From: Neodiprion pinetum
Lineage: Eukaryota; Arthropoda; Insecta; Hymenoptera; Diprionidae
Assembly: GCF_021155775.2 (NCBI RefSeq)
Contig: NC_060234.1
Span: forward strand, 13,381,871-13,445,870
Direction: 5' to 3'
DNA length: 64,000 nt
Part shown: positions 9,805-21,515 of the stretch, in pieces
Position numbering within the stretch: the first letter of the stretch is position 1
How the letters are laid out: each line of letters starts with the position of its first letter
Position numbers and translations under genes: made by a program
Notes under the pieces: generated by a model
What the model was told of the DNA's origin: nothing
What the model saw: the letters and a program-made list of their open reading frames with translations, nothing else
Database searches by the model: none

Positions 9805-12348
9805 ATGAGACGGTAAGTAACATTTTTCATTAGTATATAGAATATTTGACTTGATTTTCTGCTCGTTTTTATAAAAAAAATACCCGTCAACATTTTTCCC
9901 AGATTCCTCGTTCCTCGACGAAAGATAGACGATGTTGATTCATCGGATATTGAGAAGGCTGGTCCTTCGAATCCTCCGATATCGTCAATTAACCAGCTGT
10001 CTGTTGTGCCAGTAAATAAGTATGTATGACTTGATTTTTTTTCTATAGAAATATATTGTCATCATAAAATAAAAAGTATCATGAAAATTTTGCTCAATCC
10101 ATTATGACCGTTTTGTGTGTCCTATTCGCTTACAAAAATGTGTCCTATTCGCCCTACAAAAATACTGCTTTTTCGATCCAAAACTTATCGATGATGATTT
10201 TAGCAGGTATGCCGATGCCGAAAAGAATTCTTATTGTTCAGAAAGTACGACAACTGATACTGACACTACAACTGGTCTAGCTGAAGATTCCTATGCATCA
10301 GATTATTATGTCAAAGAACCCTCCAAGAAAAGACGTAAATCGTACCAACAAAGATTCAAGGACAGCTGGCGACACGGTTTTCCATGGTTGGAAAAAAAGT
10401 CGGACAAATCGTTCTGCACGGCGTGTCTCAAAACGATTAATGGTGGGTTCACTCACTTAAAACGACATGAGGTTACTGATTTTCATATAGGAAATATGAG
10501 AAAAGCTGAGAGGACGGTCAAGATTAGTGAGCATTTTAACGACGAAAAAAAACAACAGGAGAAACTGGTTAAATCGGATGAATTGAAGCTCACGATGTTT
10601 TTGCACGAACACAATTTGCCGTTCCTCTTAATGGATCATTTGCCGAAGCTGGTTGCGTCTGTATGCCCGGATTCGAAAATAGCAAAAGCGATAAAATGCT
10701 GCCGAACAAAAGCTACGAACTTAACAAAAGACGTGATCGCCAAGGAACAGATATCAGTCATTTCGGAAAAGTTAAAAAATTGTGTTTTTTCGATAATAAT
10801 CGACGAAACTACCGATATCAACACAGAAAAATCACTTGCTATCGTAGTGAGATTTTACGATAATGACGAATGCAAGGATAGATTTTTGGGGCTGATAAAA
10901 GTACAATCCTGCACTGCGAATGATATCTTTACCGCAATCTGCAATTTTTTCAAAGAGAAGAACATTCCGGTGACAAATATGATCGGTTTGGCGGCTGACA
11001 ACGTATCTGTAATGATGGGAAATATCAACGGAGTACAAGCCCGCTTCAAAGGAATAATACCACATCTGTTCGTCCTTGGATGCGTTTGTCATTCATTTCA
11101 TCTGTGCTCTTCAGCTGCAGCTAAAAAGTTGCCAAGAAGTTTAGAAGATTTGATACGAGCAGTCTATTCTTACTTCTCGCACAGCAGCAATCGATCTGGA
11201 AGATTACAAGAGTTTCAGATATTCGTAGAACTGAAACCTCGTAAACTGTTGCACCCGAGTGCAACGCGGTGGTTGTCTCTTCAAGTAAGTGCGTTACATC
11301 GGTTGTGATCAGGAGTTTGCATGTAATTTTGCATTGTCACGACTGCTTATTTGTTTACTTCTGTACTTTCTCAACCTCAAACTTGGCATTTTTTTCTTCA
11401 ATCCAGACTGCTGTTGATCGGGTGTTACAGAATTGGGAAGCTTTGATCCTTTTTTTCACGCACGAGTGCTTTGAAGATGACTTGCCTGCAACGCAAGCGA
11501 TTTTAAATCAATTAAAAAATCCCATTTTCAAAGTATATTATACTTTTCTCTCTTACATTCTCGAAAGGGTAAATCGATTGAATCGAGAGTTTCAAGCGGA
11601 GAAACCGCAACTACATCTTCTTTTGAAAAGAGTTTCCGATTTGTTCCGAAACATTTTGAGGAATTACGTGAAAAAGGAATATCTGGATCGTGTTCCGATT
11701 AAAAACATTGAAGTCACTGATCCACGAAATTTCATTGCATTGGAGAAAATATATTTCGGAGCAAAAGCTGAAATATTAATGTCAAACGAAAATATCGATC
11801 GAAACGACTTGCGCAACTTCAGAGTGCATGCTTTGGGGTTTTATGTGATGCTCGCGGAACAGATCAAACAAAGGTTTAATTTCGATGACCCGGTTTTATC
11901 TTTTGTAAGCTATTTCAATCCGCGCATAGTGTTATCTGGAGAGATTAGCAGTATTGCCACACAAGCACTCAAGTTTTTCCCACACCTCGTGGATGACATA
12001 GAAAAATTGAATAGTGAGTGGCGACTTTTATCCGATTTGGAAGAAATGGAAGCCCAAAAAAATCTTCCCATCGAAGATTTTTGGACAAATATTTTCAAGT
12101 TGAACTTTCGATTGGACATTCCAATGTTCCCGAACTTGACAAAATTAGTTAAGGGGATACTCTGTTTGCCACATTCTTCGGCGGCAGCTGAAAGAGTTTT
12201 TTCCCAACTTAACTCGATAAAGAGTAAAATACGAAATCGCCTTCATGTCGGCACGTGCGAAAGCATTCTCCATGCTAAAGAGGCGTTGAGCAATAATTTG
12301 TGTTACACGTGGGAGCCTCAATCCTCACTGATATCAAAATTAAAATAA
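9805..12348 (+). CDS. hAT-superfamily transposase gene, four exons, open
   Basis: Exons: 9805-9812, 9903-10019, about 10208-11284 and 11407-12348, all joined by GT-AG introns. The reading (about 715 aa) begins MRRFLVPRRK. Domains in order: an acidic N-terminus, a BED-like zinc finger (WLEKKSDKSFCTACLKTING followed by LKRHEVTDFH), the DDE core with IIIDETTDI and GLAADNVSVMMG, a helical insertion, CHSFHLCSSAAA, RWLSLQ at the exon 3/4 junction, and the hAT C-terminal dimerisation motif LPHSSAAAERVFSQLNSIKS. I saw no stop or frameshift, so it may be an active transposase or a retained host gene. AATAAA follows at about 12477. Start choice depends on the first two small exons, which are inferred from splice sites. 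Confidence 0.8.
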
Positions 12349-12723
12349 TTATTTCCGTTTCTATTTCTATCACTTGGGGTGAAACGTTTTAAGCTCTTCC
12401 ATATTAATACTTGATTTTCAACTTTCCAGCTCTGTTCTGTCTCATCAATCATCACGTTTCCATTACAGACACTGACAATAAAGTATGTGAAAAAATAAAG
12501 TAATAAAAACCACGTTTTATTAATATTCGTTATTTATTTGTCAAAAAATTGATCGCCAAACCGCATGATCATAAATATGTACGTGATATAGCTTTTTCTG
12601 GTTCCAAAAACGAAAGTTCAGTAATCAGTGGTCGCTTCCGAGTTTTCCCCTTTTTCCCTTTTTTTAAATACAATGCTGAATATAAATGAATTATTATTTT
12701 TTTAGCAATTAAAGAGTTGTAAC
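12349..12723. other. 3' flank of the hAT gene
   Basis: Holds polyadenylation signals (AATAAA at about 12477 and 12496) and otherwise AT-rich noncoding sequence, up to the Copia insertion. Confidence 0.5.
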
Positions 12724-12864
12724 TGTTAGAATTAATATCAAAATAATGTATTTAATGTACTACTAGCGCCATCTATGTTGTATCGTTGTAACTGCCTACC
12801 TCTCGGTCTTTACCCGAAAGAAATGAAATTTAGTCTTTGATCAACCACAGTACACGTTCTATCA
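12724..12864 (+). repeat. Copia 5' LTR
   Basis: 141 bp, TGTTAG...ATCA. No difference from the 3' LTR was seen. Confidence 0.95.
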
Positions 12865-12884
12865 GGTTATGGGCCCAGACCCAT
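12865..12884 (+). promoter_or_regulatory. Copia primer-binding site
   Basis: GGTTATGGGCCCAG follows the 5' LTR directly. Copia elements of insects use an internal fragment of initiator tRNA-Met as primer, and this sequence resembles that site. Confidence 0.8.
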
Positions 12885-12924
12885 TTTTGCTAAATTTAAA
12901 GTTTTTTCTCGTGCAAAAGTAACT

Positions 12925-15900
12925 ATGTCGACGTCGGGGTACTTAGTGAATGTGCCGAAACTCAAGGGACGCGAAAATTACGACGATTGGGCGTTTGCAA
13001 CAAGTAATTTCATGTTACTTGAAGGCATTGACATTGAAAATGTGCCAGCAACTATCAGTGAATCTGAGAATAAAAAAGCTAAAGCAAAACTCGTTATGAC
13101 TATTGACTGTTCATTATATGTGCATATAAAAAGTGAAACTACAGTGGACGGTGTGTGGAAGAAATTAAAACAGTTATTTGATGACACGGGGTATCAACGA
13201 AAAATAAGTTTGCTTCGTACATTGGTTTCAATACGCCTCGATAACTGCGAATCCATGACATCCTATGTATCTCAAGTGGTTGAGACAGCACATAAATTGA
13301 AAGGGACAGGTTTCGAAATCACAGACGACTGGATTGGGTCATTACTTTTGGCGGGACTTCCAGATAAGTATTCACCGATGATAATGGCAATAGAGCACTC
13401 TGGAATAGCCGTTAGCGCTGACGTCATCAAAAAAAAGTTACTTGACATGTGTTCGGAGGTTGGCACTACTGGAATCGATTCTGCTTTTTGGTCAAAACAG
13501 CGAAATAAAAATGGCAGCACTGACAAGCAAATGTCAAAGTCAACCAGCAGTAAACAAATAAAGTGTTATAATTGCAAGAAGATCGGCCACTACAAAAATA
13601 AGTGTCCTGAATTAAAAGCAAATAAACATTTGAATGCTTTTAGCGCAGCGTTTTTCAATGGTCATTATAACACAGAAGACTGGTACATCGACTCAGGCGC
13701 AAGCGCGCATATGACGTCAAACCAAAAATGTTTACTTCGAACTCGACCAGTACACGAAACTAAAGAGATCGTAGTGGCAAATCAAATGACGGTGCCTGTA
13801 GTTAGTGTTGGTGAAACACAGATAACGACATGCGTGAACAGTTCTCAGTATGAAGTGATTGTGAAGGACGTATTGTATATACCGAATCTCACGGCAAACT
13901 TACTATCCATAAGCCAACTTATAGCTAAAGGAAATAAAGTTGTATTCAAAAAGGATACCTGTTTTATATACAACCAAGAGAATGAGCTTATTGGTACAGC
14001 TAATTTGATAAATGGAGTGTACAAGTTAAACACAAAAAAATTCGAGAACTCGTTATCGGCAATGTCAACATGGCATAGAAGGTTAGGACATGTAAATAGT
14101 AAGTCCTTACAAAAAATGAAAGAAGGAGCAGTAGAAGGAGTTTCCTTTCACGAGAAAGCTGACATACAGATACAGAATTGTGAAGTGTGCTGTGAGGGAA
14201 AACAATCACGTTTCCCTTTCCCATCAGCAAACCATAGAAGTGGAAAACTACTGGATGTAGTACACTCAGATTTATGCGGGCAGATGGAGACCAAGTCAAT
14301 TGGTCAGGCGAAGTACTTTCTTCTGTTTGTGGATGATGCCAGCAGAATGACTTTTGTCTACTTCTTGAAGGAAAAGAACCAGGTGTTCCAGCAGTTCAAA
14401 GAATTTCGAAGTTTAGTTGAGAATCAAACTGGAAACAAAATAAAAATACTGAGAACCGACAATGGAGGTGAATTTTGTTCACGTGAAATGGAAAATTACT
14501 TGAAACAAGTAGGTATTGTCCATCAGAAGACCAATCCTCACACTCCAGAGCAGAATGGACTCTCAGAGAGATTCAACAGAACTGTAGTTGAACGGGCAAG
14601 ATGTTTATTGTTTGAAGCAGGTCTCGACAAAAGTTTTTGGGCTGAAGCAGTTAATACTGCAGTTTACCTAAAGAACAGAACACCAGCCGCCAGTTTAGGC
14701 ATGATGACACCATTTGAGAGGTGGACAGGTGAGAAACCAGACCTCAGCCACGTTAGAATTTTTGGCAGTAAAGTAATGGTGCATGTTCCCAAAGTACAAC
14801 GACAAAAATGGGATAAGAAGGCTGACAGATTAATTTTAGTAGGGTATCCAGATAATGTGAAAGGATACAGATTATATAACCCAAGAACTAAAAAAATTAC
14901 TACGAGCAGAGATGTCATCATTATGGAAAAAATGGAGTTGGACGAAGCTCAGATTGTAGTAAACGATTGTGAAAATAAGTCAAAGAAAGATAAAAACTTA
15001 GAAGAAGATGAAAACTTAATAGAAAATCCAGGTTCAGATCCAAATGATTCAACATATATTTGTGAATCATCGTCTTCCCAAGATGACTCATATCAATCTG
15101 TTACTAAAGAAGAGTTTTTTGCAGAGAATCAAGTTCAAATTGAAGCCAAGCGTAAGAGAAAGCCAGTAGAAAGATATGGGATGACCAATCTCTGTCTTCT
15201 GGATAATCTGGAGTCATGTGATGAAGAACTCAGTTATGAAGCTGCAATAAATGGACCAGACAAGGAACAGTGGAGAAAAGCGATGGAAGATGAACTGAAA
15301 GCTTTCGACGATAATCAAGCATGGACGTTTGTAGATAGGAAAGAAGCTGATAGAGTGGTACAGTGCAAGTGGGTATTCAAGAAAAAGTACGAAAGTGACA
15401 ATAGTGTGCGATATAGAGCAAGACTGGTGGCAAAAGGTTTTACCGAAAAAGAGGGTGTAGATTACGCTGAAACATACTCACCAGTGCTTCGTTACTTTAC
15501 ACTAAGGTTTCTATTTGCTTTAACTACCAAACTTAACTTTGAAATTACTCACTTAGATGTAACTACTGCATTCCTAAATGGTTACTTAAATGAAAATGTG
15601 TATATGCAAGTTCCCCCTAATTTAGATTGTAAAGAAAATAGTGTTCTTAAATTAAATCGTGCAATTCATGGTCTAAAACAATCAGCCAGGGCTTGGAACG
15701 AAAGAGTAAATGATTCTTTATTAAAATTAAATTTTGTTAAGTCAAAGTTAGAACCATGTCTGTATATAAAAAATTGTGAAAAGGAGCAGATCATGATAGC
15801 AATCTTTGTTGATGATTTTTTCATTTTTTCAAACAGTAGTAATATGGTTAAGGAGTTAAAAACAAATTTAATGTCAAAATTTGAAATTAAGGATTTGGGC

Positions 15901-16749
15901 CAATTAAAACAATGTTTGGGTATGAGAGTTAAAATGTATCAGAATGGCAATATTTCCTTAGATCAAGAAAAGTTTGTAGATCATATTTTAAGTAAATTTA
16001 ATATGACAAACTGTAAAGTTGTTGGTACTCCTATTGAGAAAAATTTAAAACTAGAGAAAAATGTAGATGTTTGTGAACAATATCCATTCCAACAACTAAT
16101 AGGAAGCCTAATGTACTTAAGTGTTTTGACTCGCCCAGATATTTCCTATAGTGTGAGTTGTTTGAGCCAATTTAATAATTCATATTCCTATACTCATTGG
16201 AAGCATGCGAAACGCATCCTAAGATACTTATGTAAAACTAAATCTTATGGCCTAATGTTTATCAAAGATAATTGTAAATTAGAGGGTTTCGTTGATGCAG
16301 ATTGGGCTTCAAATACACTAGATAGGAGATCCTATACAGGTTTCTATTTTAAACTTTCTGGAACTGTTATTTCATATGAATGTAAAAAACAACGTACTAT
16401 TGCCTTATCAAGTACAGAGGCAGAATATATGGCGATTGCTAAAGCCTGTAAAGAGGCTATTTATTTAAAAAACTTGTTTTCTGAAATTATAAACAGTTGT
16501 GATTATGTAATTATATTGTATAATGACAATCAAGGTGCTCAGAAGCTGTCTGAAAATCCTTTATTTCATAAAAGAACGAAGCACATAGATGTGCGTCATC
16601 ATTTTGTTAGAGAAGCAGTTGCTAACAATCTTATAAAGATAGTCTACATGCCAACATCTAAAATGCCAGCAGACTTGCTGACCAAGGGTTTAGATAGTAT
16701 TAAACATGACTATTTTGTAAAAAAGTTAGGTATTCAAAACATTGTTTAA
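12925..16749 (+). CDS. Copia gag-pol polyprotein, 1274 aa
   Basis: One uninterrupted frame. Order: Gag (UBN2-like) at about 1-205; CCHC zinc knuckle CYNCKKIGHYKNKC at about 213; aspartic protease DSGASAHMTS at about 255; integrase HHCC zinc finger (WHRRLGHV...CEVCCEG), then the DDE core with VHSDLCG, RTDNGGEF and PEQNGLSERFNRT; reverse transcriptase with the FVDDFFIF active site; RNase H with VDADWAS, STEAEYMA and YNDNQGAQ. It makes virus-like particles and copies and integrates its own RNA. The length is normal for the family and all catalytic residues are present, so it is probably competent. The Met at 12925 lies 60 bases after the LTR and starts directly in Gag. Confidence 0.97.
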   Translation: MSTSGYLVNVPKLKGRENYDDWAFATSNFMLLEGIDIENVPATISESENKKAKAKLVMTIDCSLYVHIKSETTVDGVWKKLKQLFDDTGYQRKISLLRTLVSIRLDNCESMTSYVSQVVETAHKLKGTGFEITDDWIGSLLLAGLPDKYSPMIMAIEHSGIAVSADVIKKKLLDMCSEVGTTGIDSAFWSKQRNKNGSTDKQMSKSTSSKQIKCYNCKKIGHYKNKCPELKANKHLNAFSAAFFNGHYNTEDWYIDSGASAHMTSNQKCLLRTRPVHETKEIVVANQMTVPVVSVGETQITTCVNSSQYEVIVKDVLYIPNLTANLLSISQLIAKGNKVVFKKDTCFIYNQENELIGTANLINGVYKLNTKKFENSLSAMSTWHRRLGHVNSKSLQKMKEGAVEGVSFHEKADIQIQNCEVCCEGKQSRFPFPSANHRSGKLLDVVHSDLCGQMETKSIGQAKYFLLFVDDASRMTFVYFLKEKNQVFQQFKEFRSLVENQTGNKIKILRTDNGGEFCSREMENYLKQVGIVHQKTNPHTPEQNGLSERFNRTVVERARCLLFEAGLDKSFWAEAVNTAVYLKNRTPAASLGMMTPFERWTGEKPDLSHVRIFGSKVMVHVPKVQRQKWDKKADRLILVGYPDNVKGYRLYNPRTKKITTSRDVIIMEKMELDEAQIVVNDCENKSKKDKNLEEDENLIENPGSDPNDSTYICESSSSQDDSYQSVTKEEFFAENQVQIEAKRKRKPVERYGMTNLCLLDNLESCDEELSYEAAINGPDKEQWRKAMEDELKAFDDNQAWTFVDRKEADRVVQCKWVFKKKYESDNSVRYRARLVAKGFTEKEGVDYAETYSPVLRYFTLRFLFALTTKLNFEITHLDVTTAFLNGYLNENVYMQVPPNLDCKENSVLKLNRAIHGLKQSARAWNERVNDSLLKLNFVKSKLEPCLYIKNCEKEQIMIAIFVDDFFIFSNSSNMVKELKTNLMSKFEIKDLGQLKQCLGMRVKMYQNGNISLDQEKFVDHILSKFNMTNCKVVGTPIEKNLKLEKNVDVCEQYPFQQLIGSLMYLSVLTRPDISYSVSCLSQFNNSYSYTHWKHAKRILRYLCKTKSYGLMFIKDNCKLEGFVDADWASNTLDRRSYTGFYFKLSGTVISYECKKQRTIALSSTEAEYMAIAKACKEAIYLKNLFSEIINSCDYVIILYNDNQGAQKLSENPLFHKRTKHIDVRHHFVREAVANNLIKIVYMPTSKMPADLLTKGLDSIKHDYFVKKLGIQNIV

Positions 16750-16840
16750 TAGGTGACTATCTGTAAATTAATAGCATTTTTTTTGTTTGTCAAAAATAGT
16801 TTATATGTTACAAAGTTCAGATTATTTTGATATGTGGAGA

Positions 16841-16981
16841 TGTTAGAATTAATATCAAAATAATGTATTTAATGTACTACTAGCGCCATCTATGTTGTAT
16901 CGTTGTAACTGCCTACCTCTCGGTCTTTACCCGAAAGAAATGAAATTTAGTCTTTGATCAACCACAGTACACGTTCTATCA
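16841..16981 (+). repeat. Copia 3' LTR
   Basis: 141 bp copy of the 5' LTR, preceded by the purine-rich tract at 16833-16840 and followed by the GTAAC duplication. Confidence 0.95.
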
Positions 16982-17149
16982 GTAACCGTTCTCATTTCTC
17001 ATATTACCAACTTATCTTCACCCATGGATAGAAGAAAAAAAATTAATTGAGAGGTTCGAACACTGAACCTTCGCGTCGTGAGTGAGTAGTATAGGAAAGG
17101 GGGTTCTGAGTACAAACACCTTCTTTACCGACCGAGCCGCTCCGCGCAG

Positions 17150-17285
17150 CCCAGACGCAAACCCTTTTCCGCGATGACCTCACAGTCCGCCGTACTGGCT
17201 TGCGACATTCTCCCCAGACTCAAACCCTTTTCCGCGATGACGTCACAGTCTGCCGTACCGGCTTGAGGGCGCAGCAGGGGCGAGA
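17150..17285 (+). repeat. two ~62-bp direct repeats near the Polinton end
   Basis: CAAACCCTTTTCCGCGATGA at 17158 and 17221, each followed by CTCACAGTC or GTCACAGTC and CCGTAC.GGCTTG. Subterminal tandem repeats of this kind can be binding sites for integrase or terminal proteins (inference). Mirrored at about 29241-29376. Confidence 0.75.
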
Positions 17286-17299
17286 ACTTTTTTACCGTC

Positions 17300-17515
17300 C
17301 CGCATTCCTTTCCCACGTTATCAACCACGTGACATTCCAAAATTCATAGTTCCGAGAATTGTTTTTTATCCCCTCGGATATCGCTGATGTGTAACATCAA
17401 CCACCCCCACATTCCTTTCCCACCTTATCAACCACGTGACATTCCAAAATTAATGGTTCTGAGAATTGTTTTTCACTTATTCGGATGTCGGTTTGATATC
17501 AACCACGTGACATTT
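17300..17515 (+). promoter_or_regulatory. tandem ~110-bp repeats with CACGTG boxes
   Basis: TCAACCACGTGACATT occurs three times (about 17319, 17430 and 17500). The first two lie in a duplicated block that starts CATTCCTTTCCCAC and ends GAGAATTGTTTTT. CACGTG is the canonical E-box for bHLH factors; a regulatory role upstream of PolB is inference. Confidence 0.55.
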
Positions 17516-17698
17516 TTTGGCTTGTAACTGCCGTGTGAACTCAACGATGAATTTTGAACGGGTTCAGTCAAGACCAGAGTGCAAGGTCGACCGATAGCCG
17601 CGGTACATTCAAAGCCATGGATCTGCGGTGTTGGGTTACTATCGCTCTGGGAATGCCAAAAGGTGCGCGCGCATACACAAACATACGTACAGCTGCCC

Positions 17699-17708
17699 TA
17701 TAAAAAGG
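17699..17708 (+). promoter_or_regulatory. TATA box of PolB
   Basis: TATAAAAAGG, 76 bases before the PolB start codon. The mirrored copy lies at 28818-28827. Confidence 0.6.
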
Positions 17709-17774
17709 ACGCTCATCACTGCAAACGATCATTAAGTCACAACTTGTCAAGTATACGTGAGGAAAAAGCTCAAG

Positions 17775-20700
17775 ATGGAATCCGCGAAGTGTTTGAGATT
17801 GATCGATATTATGGAAACGGCGTTCAAGATTTTATCGGAAAACTCGTCGCCGGCAGAAATTGCAAAATGGATTCGATTCGGAACCCAAAATATCAGGCTT
17901 CTGAACAAAATATTGCGAACGGCTTCATCGATTGGAGAAAAGATGAGAATTTTGACTACAAGTGGAATTCTGAAATCGTTGACAGTCAAATTTGAACAAT
18001 TTCAAAAAGTGGGTGACGGATTACGAAGCCGACGAAGAAGCGATCGAGTACGGTGGGAAGATTTGGAATCAGCTTTCGAGAGGAGAATTCGAACTGGATC
18101 CATCGTCAATTTGAAGCATAAAGATGTGGAGAGATTTCTAGAAGACGCAAAGGTACTAGCTGTGACGAGACTAAAAAACGCTCTGAAGAAAGACAGGAGC
18201 TTGAAAGCCAACGTTATCCTGGCTTGTAAATTTGAAGTTAGAAAAGATGATCGCATGGTGGAAGAGATCAAATTTTTTAATACGAGAAATGAAATCATCC
18301 TCCAGACAACGGATATCAACGAATGGTTCATCGAAAACGCGACGGAGCGTTTGTTGAAAAAGGTGGAAGATTTCCAGGAAAAGGATTCAGGCTGGTCGCT
18401 GACTGAAATAATCAATTTGACTGTGAATATCAACAAGTACGTGCCACTACGAGGCGGTGTCTTCACATACACACCACTACCCAAAGATATTCAAGACAAG
18501 AAGGCTGTAGTAAACATAAGAAACAACGACTCTTACTGCTTTCTTTGGTCGGTCACCGCAGCTCTGTTCCCAGCCGACAACAACAATCCCAGTAAAATTA
18601 CATCATATCCGCAGTTCAGCTCAGTGCTACAATACGACGGTTTGCATTTTCCAATGTCTTTAGACCAGATTCCAAAATTTGAGAAACTTAACAAACTTTC
18701 AATCAACGTTTATGGTATAGATAGTACGGAAAAACAAAAGCGCAGTGAAATCGTACCCATTTATTTGAGCCGAAACAAGTCTGACAAACCTGTAATTCAT
18801 CTTTTAGCGATAGAAACTGAAATCACTGACGATGACGATGATGATGATGTCGATATGGAAAATTATGAAAAAAATAGAATCTTTCATTTTACTTGTATTC
18901 GAAATCTGTCTCGATTAACAAGATCTCAAATTTCTAAGCATAAATGTCGTACCTGGTTGTGCGATAGGTGTCTGTCTCATTTTAATTTCGAAAGATGTTT
19001 GTTGAAGCACTGAGCTGATTGCATGAATTTAAACAAAACCAAAGTTATTCTACCTACAGATGAGGAAAAAATACTCAAATTCAAAAATTTCAAGCACAAA
19101 GAAACCGTTCCATTCTGCATTTACGCGGATCTCGAATGTTTACTGGAACCTACGCTCAAAAAGATGGGTACAAGAACAATTTATCAGAAGCATCTTCCGT
19201 ATAGTATAGCTTACTATCTACATTGTGCGTTTGACGATTCGCTTTCAAATTTCATAATTAATCGTGGAGAGACTTGCGTTCAATGGTTTGTGAATGAGTT
19301 AGCGGAATTGGCACATTCGTTACAAGTTTATTTCAAAACTGTTGTACCGATGGAACCGCTCAATTTCAATCAAATCAACGAATTTCACTCAACAACAGTG
19401 TGTCACATTTGTGAAAAACCGTTTACACTCGCAGACGTGAAACATCGTGATCACTGCCATTTCACGGGAAAGTACCGTGGTGCTGCTCACCGAGGTTGCA
19501 ATCTAAATTACCAAAATTCGCACACTATCCCAGTGATATTCCACAATCTGTCGGGTTACGATTCACATTTTCTGATCAAAGCACTGGCTACATCGTTCGA
19601 GGGCACAACTGAGCTTCTACCCGTAAACGAAGAAAAGTACATTTCATTTACAAAATTCGTTAAGGGAACGGATATAAACTTTAGATTCGTAGATTCGTAC
19701 CGTTTCATGCCCAGTAGTCTTGAGAAATTAGCAACGTATCTCGGTGATGATCGGAAATCAATCACACGAAAATTTCATCGTAGCTCAGATAAATTTCAGT
19801 TATTGACCAGAAAAGGAGTGTTCCCGTAAGAATACATAGACAGTTGGGAGAAGCTCGAGGACACACGGCTACCATCCAAACAACAATTTTACTCAAAATT
19901 AAATGATCGGGATATATCAGACGACGACTATGCACATGCATGTAAAGTTTGGCAAACTTTTAACGTTCAAGCTTTGGGAGAGTATTCGGACTTGTATTTA
20001 CAGACGGACGTGTTTTTACTGACTGACGTTTTTCAAAATTTTCGACAGAATTGTTGGACGACGTACAAACTGGACCCGTTACATTACTACACAGCGCCCG
20101 GTCTGTCGTTTGATGCGATGTTAAAATGTACAGGCATCGAACTCGAGCTTCTCACCGACATAGACATGGTTATGTTTATCGAAAAGGGTATTCGTGGTGG
20201 TGTATCACAGTGTTCGAACAGATACGCAAAGGCCAACAATAGATATATGGGAGAGGAATTCGATCCTGAGGTCGAAGAATCTTATCTCATGTACTTTGAC
20301 GTTAATAATTTGTACGGTGCTGCTATGAGCTTTGCTCTGCCATACAGTTCCTTCGAATGGTTATCAGACTTCGGACAATGCGACGTTCTTACCATCTCGG
20401 ACGATGCGGAGTTTGGTTACATACTGGAGGTGGATTTGGAATATCCTGAGGAACTGCATGAAATTCATAAGGATTTACCACTGTGTCCGGAGCACTATAT
20501 ACCTCCGATCTCGAATAGTAAGCAACCGAAATTGACGCCCACGCTACTTTCCAAGAAAAACTACGTTGTTCACTACAGGGTTTTGAAACAATGCTTACAA
20601 TTAGGCTTAAAATTACTCAAAATACACAGAGTTCTCAAATTCAGACAAACCCCGTGGCTCAAAAAATACATAGATTTGAATACCGATTTGCGCAAAAAAT

Positions 20701-21515
20701 CTCAGAACGAATTCGAGAAAAATTTTTACAAAGTGATAAACAACGCAGTTTTTGGCAAAACAATGGAAAATGTTAGGAAGTATAGAGATGTCAGACTGAT
20801 CACGAAATGGGATGGAAGATACGGTGCTAGAGCTACCATAGCCAAACCCAATTTTTACAGCTGCACCGTTTTCGGCAAAGATATAATTATCGTTGAAATG
20901 AGTAAGACGAAAGTCAAGTTGAATAAACCATTGTATGCAGGTTTCTCCATCATGGATCTGGCTAAAACATATATCTACGATTTTCATTACAATTACATTA
21001 AGCAGAAATTCGGCAACCGAGCAAAATTAATGTACACGGATACCGACAGTTTGATTTACAATTTTACCGTCCCCGACATATACGAACACATGAAGGAGGA
21101 CTTGCACAAATTCGATACGTCTGATTATCCGCTTGACAACGTTTACGGAATACCTCGAGCAAACAAAAAAGTTCTCGGCTTGATGAAAGATGAAAGTAAT
21201 GGAAAAATAATGCTGGAATTTGTAGGATTAAGAGCTAAACTGTACGCATTCCGAGTCTTGGGAGATGAGAAAGACAATAAACGTGCCAAAGGTGTCAAAG
21301 GATCAGCGTTGAGAAAAATAACTTTCAACGATTATTTGGAATGTGTTTTGAACCGTGAAAATCTATCCTCAAATCAGCATTTGATATTGAGTCGAAAGCA
21401 CGAGGTATACACCGTAGAACAGCAGAAAGTAGCACTGAGCTGGAATGACGACAAGCGGATCGTGTTTCAAAATACAACCGACACGCTTCCGTGGGGCTAC
21501 AAGCCTACACCTTAG
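17775..21515 (+). pseudogene. Polinton protein-primed DNA polymerase B, left copy, two nonsense codons
   Basis: One frame from ATG 17775 to TAG 21513-21515, interrupted by TGA 19011-19013 and TAA 19827-19829; no frameshift. The N-terminal third ends in a domain with NDSYCFLWSVTAALFPA and a Cys/His cluster (KHKCRTWLCDRCLSHF). Then the exonuclease motifs: FCIYADLECLL (Exo I), FHNLSGYDSHFL (Exo II), YLQTDVFLLTDVF (Exo III). Polymerase motifs: A YFDVNNLYGAAM, B KNFYKVINNAVFGKTMENV, C LMYTDTDSLIY. All catalytic residues remain. Its role is to replicate the linear transposon from a protein primer. The stops make it non-functional unless read through. An upstream in-frame GTG at 17757 is less likely as the start. 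Confidence 0.9.

Larger units (their letters stand above)
12724..16981 (+). mobile_element. full-length Copia (Ty1/copia) retrotransposon
   Basis: Flanked by 5-bp target duplications GTAAC (12719-12723 and 16982-16986). The 141-bp LTRs match base for base by eye, start TGTTAG and end ATCA. The primer-binding site directly follows the 5' LTR and a purine-rich tract (GTGGAGA) directly precedes the 3' LTR. The single ORF is intact. Matching LTRs indicate recent insertion. It lies just 3' of the hAT gene in the same orientation. Confidence 0.95.

Noticed and set aside
19011..19829. Programmed readthrough or selenocysteine at the PolB stops
   Set aside because: One stop is TGA and one TAA, integrase carries both kinds as well, and no recoding structure was recognised; plain nonsense mutation is simpler.
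20613..20987. 124-codon frame antisense to PolB, also mirrored in the other arm
   Set aside because: It is the shadow of conserved PolB motifs and has no independent support.
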